From: Populus alba | Taxonomy: Eukaryota; Streptophyta; Magnoliopsida; Malpighiales; Salicaceae | Direction of reading: 5' to 3' | Length of the DNA: 64,000 bases | NCBI RefSeq assembly: GCF_005239225.2 | Contig: NC_133292.1 | Span: 12,053,965-12,117,964 of the forward strand | In this document: piece by piece, positions 57,584-64,000 of the stretch | Numbering within the stretch: the first letter of the stretch is position 1 | Layout of the letters: each line of letters begins with the position of its first letter | Translations under genes and position numbers: made by a program | Notes under the pieces: generated by a model | Seen by the model: only the letters and a program-made list of their open reading frames with translations | The model's database searches: none | Told to the model about the DNA's origin: nothing

Positions 57584-59723
57584 TGTCACGACCCGATTCC
57601 CGGATCCATGACCGGCACATAGGCAAGGTTCCCCTCCAAGGTTCCAAACCTATGCGAACCCAAACTTACATACAATCTTATCCTTCAAAACTCAATCAGA
57701 GTTGTTCAACGCAGCATAAACAACAAACTAACTTCATAATATAATTCGATTGTCTTAATACAAGAGCTCATATAATTTCATAGTTTTGGAGCACTAACTT
57801 GACATAAAAAGAAAGATACAAATTACAATCAAAAGCAGGTTCGGAAGGTTCAACAAAAGTAACCCGCTATCAAGCTATAAGCCTGAAAATGATAAATAAT
57901 GAGAGGGTGAGTTCAACAACTCAGTGAGTAGATAACGTTCAATATACACACACGAGGTAATATAGCAATGAGAAATATATATACAAGTATGGCTTTAGTT
58001 CTTATACGAAGGTTTATCAAATAGGCCATAACAAGAATATCATATGGTAGAACTCGTCAGAAAATCAAAATGCAATGAGCATGAGGCTCCGTACTGTTGG
58101 ATGATCAGTCCACACAGGTTGGTGTCTCCCCCGACCAACTAGGGTTCAGATACGATGTGCACAAAGACTAACACTACCCTGTTAGCATGGGTATTCTGAC
58201 TGACATACCATAGGTTCATAATCATAATCAAACAAACATATTCATATCTCAAAGCTCAACTCATGACATCACTCAAATGAGGAGCTATCAATTCAGAATT
58301 CACTTCAAAATACATACTGGTTCATATCAAGAATTCAGATTCAATAATTGATCATGCTTTATCATAACAAGGATAATAATCAATATATATTATCAAGAAG
58401 CATGATCCAATTCATATTAACAAATCAAATATTTATACTATTTCTCATGCATATGGAAAATTATCCACTCACCTGACTCAAAAGCAAACAGAAGCCAAAA
58501 GCAGACACTGAAGAAAATCCTACTGACGTCCCGCCGGTAGAATATCAGGATTATCTGAATACAAAGGAGACATATTCAAGAACGACTCGAAAGAACATTT
58601 AACCTATTTAATACACTTAACTAAGGGTGTATACTGTAACCCTATATGTTTTTAAACTAACTAGTCAATTTTCTTAAAAACCCAAAATCTAACGGTTTTC
58701 CCGAAATCTAATCCATAATAAAAACAAGTAATAAAATTGATAATAATTCACTAAGTAACCCTTAATTATTCATCAAACTAATCTGCAAAAGCTAATATCG
58801 CAGCTAGGGACTAATCTGGAATTTATCATATTTTTAGGGCCAAATTGTAATTTTCATCTAATGAAGGACCAAACTGAAAATATTAATTATACTGGAATTT
58901 TGTCCTTAAATCATCCTCAGTTCTGTTCAGAACCTCAATTTATGCCCTAGGGATCATTCTGGAATTTTACTAAATTTTTAGGGTCAAATCGTACTTTTTG
59001 TCAAATTGGAGGACTAAATTGAAAGTGTTAAATTATCTTATCTATACAGTAATTATGTCCATAATTCATATGTTATTCTGTTCAGAATCTCGGAATATGC
59101 TCCAGGGACCAATTTGTAATTTTCCAAAGTTCGGGGACTAAACTGTAATTTTCGGAAATTGAGGGACCAAATTGAATTTTCGTCATCTTCAACCTCCAGT
59201 CCAGATTTTAACAGAAACCCCACTGTTCTCCCCTGATTTCTAACTCAAATTTCACCATTTACACAATTCTATAACTCAAAATCATCATAATCTTCCATAA
59301 TCAACTAAATCATCAATTAACCACAACAATCAACCCCTAACCTTCAATTTAATTCATCAATTAAACCCAAAACACAAATTCTCAAAACCCTAACATTCAT
59401 CAAAACTGAAATTAAAGTTGAATTAACATATTATACATATTAAACAACCTAAATCTTACCTTTTTCACTTATTTCCTCCAATTCTCTTCCTTTTTCCCTT
59501 ATTTTCCCCTCTTTTCTCTTCTTCTTCTTTCCTTTCTCACTTCTGCCGATTCTCTTCCTCTCAAAATCAGATTTCTATTATTATTTTTTTTTTTTTTACT
59601 TCCTATTTATATTTATCAACTATTTATCCAATTACTACTATACCCCTCATTTAATTTATTCCTACATCTAAGCCTTCAAGGGGTTTCTAGGCTTTTCCTA
59701 TCCCTTTAATACAAAACATCACA
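57584..59723 (-). repeat. 3' LTR of the Ty3/gypsy element (2.14 kb)
   Basis: Bounded by TG and CA. Its left end matches 44027 and 63515, and its right end abuts a purine-rich tract. The part near 59455-59560 is CT-rich. In the coding orientation (minus) it begins TGTGATGTTTTG and ends CGGGTCGTGACA. Confidence 0.9.
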
Positions 59724-59737
59724 ATCTCCCCCACCTT
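59724..59737 (-). other. Polypurine tract of the retrotransposon
   Basis: The plus strand reads atctcccccacctt, i.e. aaggtgggggagat on the element's coding strand, immediately before its 3' LTR. Confidence 0.75.
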
Positions 59738-60573
59738 ATAAAAGTTTCGTCCTCGAAACTTAATAGAAAAGATTGAATACTTACCGAAATTATCGAAAAA
59801 GATGAGGATACTCCTCACGCATCTTATCCTCAAGCTCCCATGTCGCTTCCTCACGTGAATGGCCTTTCCATTTCACTTTCACTGAAGCTATGTCCTTCGA
59901 CCTAAGCTTCCTCACTTGTCGGTCAACTATAGCTTCCGGTTGCACCTTCATAAACCATATCATCCCTCAAGTCAATGGGATGAACCTCTAATACATGTGA
60001 TGGATCTGACATATATTTTCCTTAACATGGAAACATGAAATACCGGATGAATAGCAGACAAGTTTGGTGGTAATGCTAACCTATAAGCAACTACCCAACT
60101 CTCTCCAGAATCTCATACGGTCCAATGAATCGAGGACTCAACTTGCCTTTCTTCCCAAACCTGAATACTCCTTTTGTAGGTGATACTTTTAAGAACACAC
60201 AATCACCCACTGAAAACTCTAAGTCACGCCTTCTTTTATCCGCGTAACTTTTTTGTCTACTCTGAGCTGTTTGAAGCTTCTTTCTAATTACCTCTATCTT
60301 CTCTGAGGTAAATCTGAATCAACTCCGGTCCTATTAGCCTCTTCTCACCAACCTCAAACCAACAAAACCGGTGATCTACACTTTCGGCCATACAAAGCTT
60401 CATAAGGTGCCATCTCTATGCTAGCCTGATAACTGTTGTTGTAAGCAAATTCCACTAATGATAGGAACTTACTCCAACTAACTCCAAAATCCATAACACA
60501 AGCCCTTAACATATCCTCCAAGGTCTGAATAGTCTCTCAGACTGACCGTCTGTCTGAGGGTGAAAAGCTGTAC

Positions 60574-60870
60574 TCAACTGCACCTTAGTACTATAGCTTC
60601 TTGAAATTTCACCCAAAACCGCGATGTAAACTGTGGACCTCTATCAGACACTATCGAGATTGGCACTCCATGCAACCGTACAATCTCACTAATAAACATT
60701 CGCCAACTTTGATATCCATAAGTAATCTTAACTGGCAGAAAATGGGCTGATTTTGTCAACCTGTCAACAATCACCCATATCGAATCATAACCCTCCTGAC
60801 TCCTAGGCAATCCTGTCAAAAGTCCATTGTGATCCTTTCCCACTTCCATTCTGGAATCAACAATGGTTGC
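60574..60870 (-). pseudogene. Integrase core fragment (Ty3/gypsy)
   Basis: YDSIWVIVDRLTKSAHFLPV and IVSDRGPQFTSRFW are the two aspartate-containing blocks of the rve core. The frame breaks near 60590 and again at the left side, where 59760-60560 contains only shifted remnants of the integrase C-terminal region. Confidence 0.9.
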
Positions 60871-60925
60871 AACAATCCAGGAGGTTTCTGGTGTTCACCC
60901 TTTACCCTCTGACAGGTCAAAACAC

Positions 60926-61126
60926 CTAGAAACAAAAATTTGCTACATCAGCCTTCATCCTATTCCACCAATAACACACTTTAAGGTCTTTATACATCTT
61001 TGTGGAACCTGGATGCATTGTGTAAACTGTCTGATGTGCCTCTATCATCAATTCTCTCCTCAGATCATCAACATCAGGTACACAAAGCCTATCCCTATAT
61101 CTCAACACATCATCATCACCAATCAC
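60926..61126 (-). pseudogene. Integrase zinc-binding (HHCC) fragment
   Basis: Reads ELMIEAHQTVYTMHPGSTKM, then [20 protein letters not shown], the N-terminal zinc module of gypsy integrases. It precedes the core fragment in the coding direction. Confidence 0.88.
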
Positions 61127-61606
61127 AAAAACCTACAGCTTTACCCTGCTCAACCTCATTTCTAATCCTGAGTAGTGAATCATCTTTCTTCTGAGCTGCT
61201 TTTATTTTATCAAACAAATCTGACTTAACCTGAAAATGAGCAATCATTGCTTCCAGCTTCACTAAGATCAAATCTGACTCTTTCATCCACTAACTCATGC
61301 AGCTCCCTAATCAGAGGTCTTCGTACCTCCTGAATATGAGCTAAGCTCCCTGATGATTTTCTACTCAAAGGCATCGGCAACTACATTTGCCCTACCCGGG
61401 TGGTATTGTATGGTACAATCATAATCCTTCAGCAGTTCCATCCATCTCCTCTGCCTCAGGTTTAGATCCTCTGCTGAAAGATGTATTTCAAACTCTTGTG
61501 ATCTGTAAAGATCTCACAAGTTTCACCATACAAGTAGTGCCTCCAAATCTTCAAAGCAATTAAATTACAGCCGCCATCTCTAAATCATGTGTAGGATAGT
61601 TCTGTT

Positions 61607-61900
61607 TCATGCTTCTTCAGCTGCCGTGAAGCATAAGCAATAACCTTGCCATGTTGCATTAGAACACATTCCTAACCCCACTCTCGAAGCATCACAATAC
61701 ACTGTGTAACCACCAGAACCTGATGGTACTGCTAGAATAGGCGCTGTAGTCAAATTCTCCTTCAACTCTAAGAAACTTTTCTCACAAAGCTTCAGACCAC
61801 TGAAACTTAACATTTTTTCTGCGTTAAACTTAGTCAAATGGTGCAGAAATTCGAGAAAAGTTCTCCACAAACCTTCGATAGTAGCCGGCCAAACCTAAAA
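61607..61900 (-). pseudogene. RNase H fragment
   Basis: 61870-61670 reads FSWSGLKLCEKSFLELK-like sequence with LTTAPILAVPSGSGGYTVYC and DASRVGLG, the junction between reverse transcriptase and the RNase H fold with its first catalytic Asp. Frameshifts lie on both sides. Confidence 0.85.
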
Positions 61901-62178
61901 AACTTCTAATCTCTGTCGCCGAGTAGGCCTAAGCCACTGCTTAACTGCTTCAATCTTTTTGAGGATCAACCTCAATCCATTCCTTGACTACATGCCCAAG
62001 AAATGCTACACTCTCCAACAAAAACTCACTCTTTGAGAACTTGCCATATCAACTGATGATCTCGCAGAGTTTGAAGCACCATTCTCAAATGTTGCTCATG
62101 CTCCTCTCTAGACCTCGAATAACACAAAATATCATCAATAAAAACTATCCAAATCGATCAATAAATTGGCCAAACACT

Positions 62179-62500
62179 CTATTCATCAAGTCCATAAAAG
62201 CTGCTGGTGCATCGCAACCCAAAAGACATCACTAAAAAACTCATAATGACCATACCGAGTTCTAAAAGCGTCTTTGAAATGTCCTCCTCCCTAATCCTCA
62301 ATTGATGATACCCAGATCGAAGATCGATCTTAGAAAAGAACTGAGCTCCCTGTAACTGATCAAACAAATCATCTATACGAGGGAGTGGGTATCTATTTCG
62401 AACTGTCACCCGATTCAATTGCCTATAATCTATACACAACCTCAATGACCCATCTTTCTTCTTCACAAACAACACTGGAGCTCCCAAGGGGACACACTTG
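62179..62500 (-). pseudogene. Reverse transcriptase fragment
   Basis: [40 protein letters not shown] and [15 protein letters not shown] are classic gypsy RT blocks. The YxDD region should follow at about 62110-62160; it is shifted there and only partly legible. Confidence 0.92.
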
Positions 62501-62976
62501 GTCGAATGAACTTTTTATCCAATAAATCCTGCAGCTGCTCCTTTAACTCCCTCAATTCTGCTGGAGCCATTCTATATGTGCCATTGATATTGGTTCAGTG
62601 CCCGGAACCAAATCAATACAGAACTCAATCTCCCTATACGGAGGCAATCCAGGTAAGTTCATCAGGAAAGACATCGATAAACTCTCTTACTATAGGACTT
62701 CCTCTAACTGGGGAACTTCTTTCTCTACATCACTATATATGCTAGGTAGCACTGTACCCTTTTTCGGGCCATTTTCCTCGAGATAGCCGACAACATAATT
62801 GATGGAGACCCAATCTTATCTCCTTGAAATACAACCCAACTTCTTGATCTAGATCAAACATTATTTTCTTACCCCCAACAATTTAACCGAAGCCTATGCT
62901 TAGCCAACCAAACCATTCCTAAAATCACATCAAAATCACTATATCTAAGACATTTAAGTCTCCCTAAAGAACTTAT

Positions 62977-63291
62977 CTACACAATCTCTATTTCACAATC
63001 CAGATACACATACTTTACTAATATTAACTCATCTAAGGGAGTGGAGACTGAAATGGGCAATCTTAATAAAGTTGGTTGCTTATCTAACCTCATGGCAAAA
63101 TATGGGGACACAAACGAATGAGTTGCTCTCGTATTAAATAATATTTTTGATTCAAAAGAGCAAACAATACGAATATGTTTAGGTGTGGGTGTATTTCCCC
63201 ACCTTCTATACCTTGCATTTCTAAACTTCATAATACGGACATCATCTTTATTATCATTTACTCTAACAGTTGTTCGTCTATTCCTCAACAT
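62977..63291 (-). pseudogene. Retroelement protease fragment
   Basis: FNTRATHSFVSPYFA corresponds to the usual LIDSGATHSFIS block, with Asn-Thr-Arg where Asp-Ser-Gly is expected, so the catalytic Asp is lost. YLDCEIEI follows. It is bounded on the right by non-coding sequence up to the primer-binding site. Confidence 0.8.
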
Positions 63292-63496
63292 TTCCTAAAA
63301 TAAAAGTGAGAGCACTTGAGTCATGCTGGAACAATAGCATGATGATTATCACAGAATTATAGGAAAGCATATCTATCACAAGGAAGAAGACATACTTGAT
63401 GAGAATTTAAAATTTAAAAAACAACAAACAAGACAATACGGATCCTAATGCTCCACTTATTATGAAATTAATTATATTATTGTTTCTTTAACCTAA

Positions 63497-63509
63497 AGCT
63501 CTGATACCA
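63497..63509 (-). other. Primer-binding site of the retrotransposon
   Basis: The coding strand reads TGGTATCAGAGCT, the widespread initiator-methionine tRNA primer site, five bases from the LTR end. Confidence 0.85.
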
Positions 63510-63531
63510 AGTTTTGTCACGACCCGATTCC

Positions 63532-64000
63532 NNNNNNNNNNNNNNNNNNNNNNNNNNNNNNNNNNNNNNNNNNNNNNNNNNNNNNNNNNNNNNNNNNNNN
63601 NNNNNNNNNNNNNNNNNNNNNNNNNNNNNNNNNNNNNNNNNNNNNNNNNNNNNNNNNNNNNNNNNNNNNNNNNNNNNNNNNNNNNNNNNNNNNNNNNNNN
63701 NNNNNNNNNNNNNNNNNNNNNNNNNNNNNNNNNNNNNNNNNNNNNNNNNNNNNNNNNNNNNNNNNNNNNNNNNNNNNNNNNNNNNNNNNNNNNNNNNNNN
63801 NNNNNNNNNNNNNNNNNNNNNNNNNNNNNNNNNNNNNNNNNNNNNNNNNNNNNNNNNNNNNNNNNNNNNNNNNNNNNNNNNNNNNNNNNNNNNNNNNNNN
63901 NNNNNNNNNNNNNNNNNNNNNNNNNNNNNNNNNNNNNNNNNNNNNNNNNNNNNNNNNNNNNNNNNNNNNNNNNNNNNNNNNNNNNNNNNNNNNNNNNNNN
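63532..64000. other. Assembly gap (N)
   Basis: 469 Ns begin 17 bases into the 5' LTR of the retrotransposon. The gap probably reflects the near-identical 2.1-kb LTRs. Confidence 1.

Larger units (their letters stand above)
57584..64000 (-). mobile_element. Ty3/gypsy LTR retrotransposon, minus orientation, no recognisable gag
   Basis: The LTR at 57584-59723 has TGTCAC...CATCACA ends. The polypurine tract follows at about 59724-59736. Then, in plus-strand order, come integrase, RNase H, reverse transcriptase and protease pieces, all on the minus strand, the primer-binding site (63497-63509) and the start of the second LTR at 63515 (TGTCACGACCCGATTCC), which is lost in N from 63532. The internal region is only about 3.8 kb, and a few hundred bases lie between the protease fragment and the primer-binding site, so gag is absent. 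Reading frames are broken in many places; the copy is dead. Gene order PR-RT-RH-IN is Ty3/gypsy. Confidence 0.93.

Overview
This window is nuclear DNA from a flowering plant. Genes have many short introns with GT-AG borders, intergenic DNA is very AT-rich, and the families present (GUB_WAK kinases, RTM2-like alpha-crystallin proteins, plant aldehyde oxidase, beta-glucan exohydrolase) are those of a dicot. The dispersed AT-rich repeats look like ones I associate with poplar and willow, so a Salicaceae tree is my inference, not a proven assignment. The last 469 bases are N. All exon models were built by reading splice sites and reading frame by hand.

Layout. 1-780: last exon of cobalamin-independent methionine synthase. 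2.1-5.2 kb (+): a protein with three double-stranded-RNA-binding domains. 5.5-12.4 kb (-): four RTM2-like HSP20 genes in graded states: two intact, one with a one-base frameshift, one reduced to exon 1. 13.8-23.5 kb (+): gamma-tubulin complex component 6, with a probable U12-type intron. 25.2-25.6 kb (-): a small secreted six-cysteine prolamin-like (ECA1-type) protein. 27.9-34.6 kb (+): a complete ten-exon aldehyde oxidase. 34.6-39.2 kb: AT-rich repeats. 39.2-43.6 kb (+): a complete nine-exon GH3 beta-glucan exohydrolase.

43.6-64 kb is the accessory part. A truncated LTR lies behind the GH3 gene. A second GH3 gene is a pseudogene in two pieces (46.2-47.5 and 56.4-57.5 kb), separated by about 8.9 kb holding one intact wall-associated kinase gene on the minus strand and debris of at least one more copy. 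A Ty3/gypsy retrotransposon in minus orientation, without a recognisable gag, starts at 57,584 and runs into the N gap.

The genes do not form a pathway or operon. Local tandem duplication followed by decay is the recurring process (RTM2-like, GH3 and WAK families). I found no undescribed multi-gene system. The most interesting items are the split GH3 paralogue, the decay series and shared promoter layout of the RTM2-like array, the U12-type intron, and two GC-AG introns.
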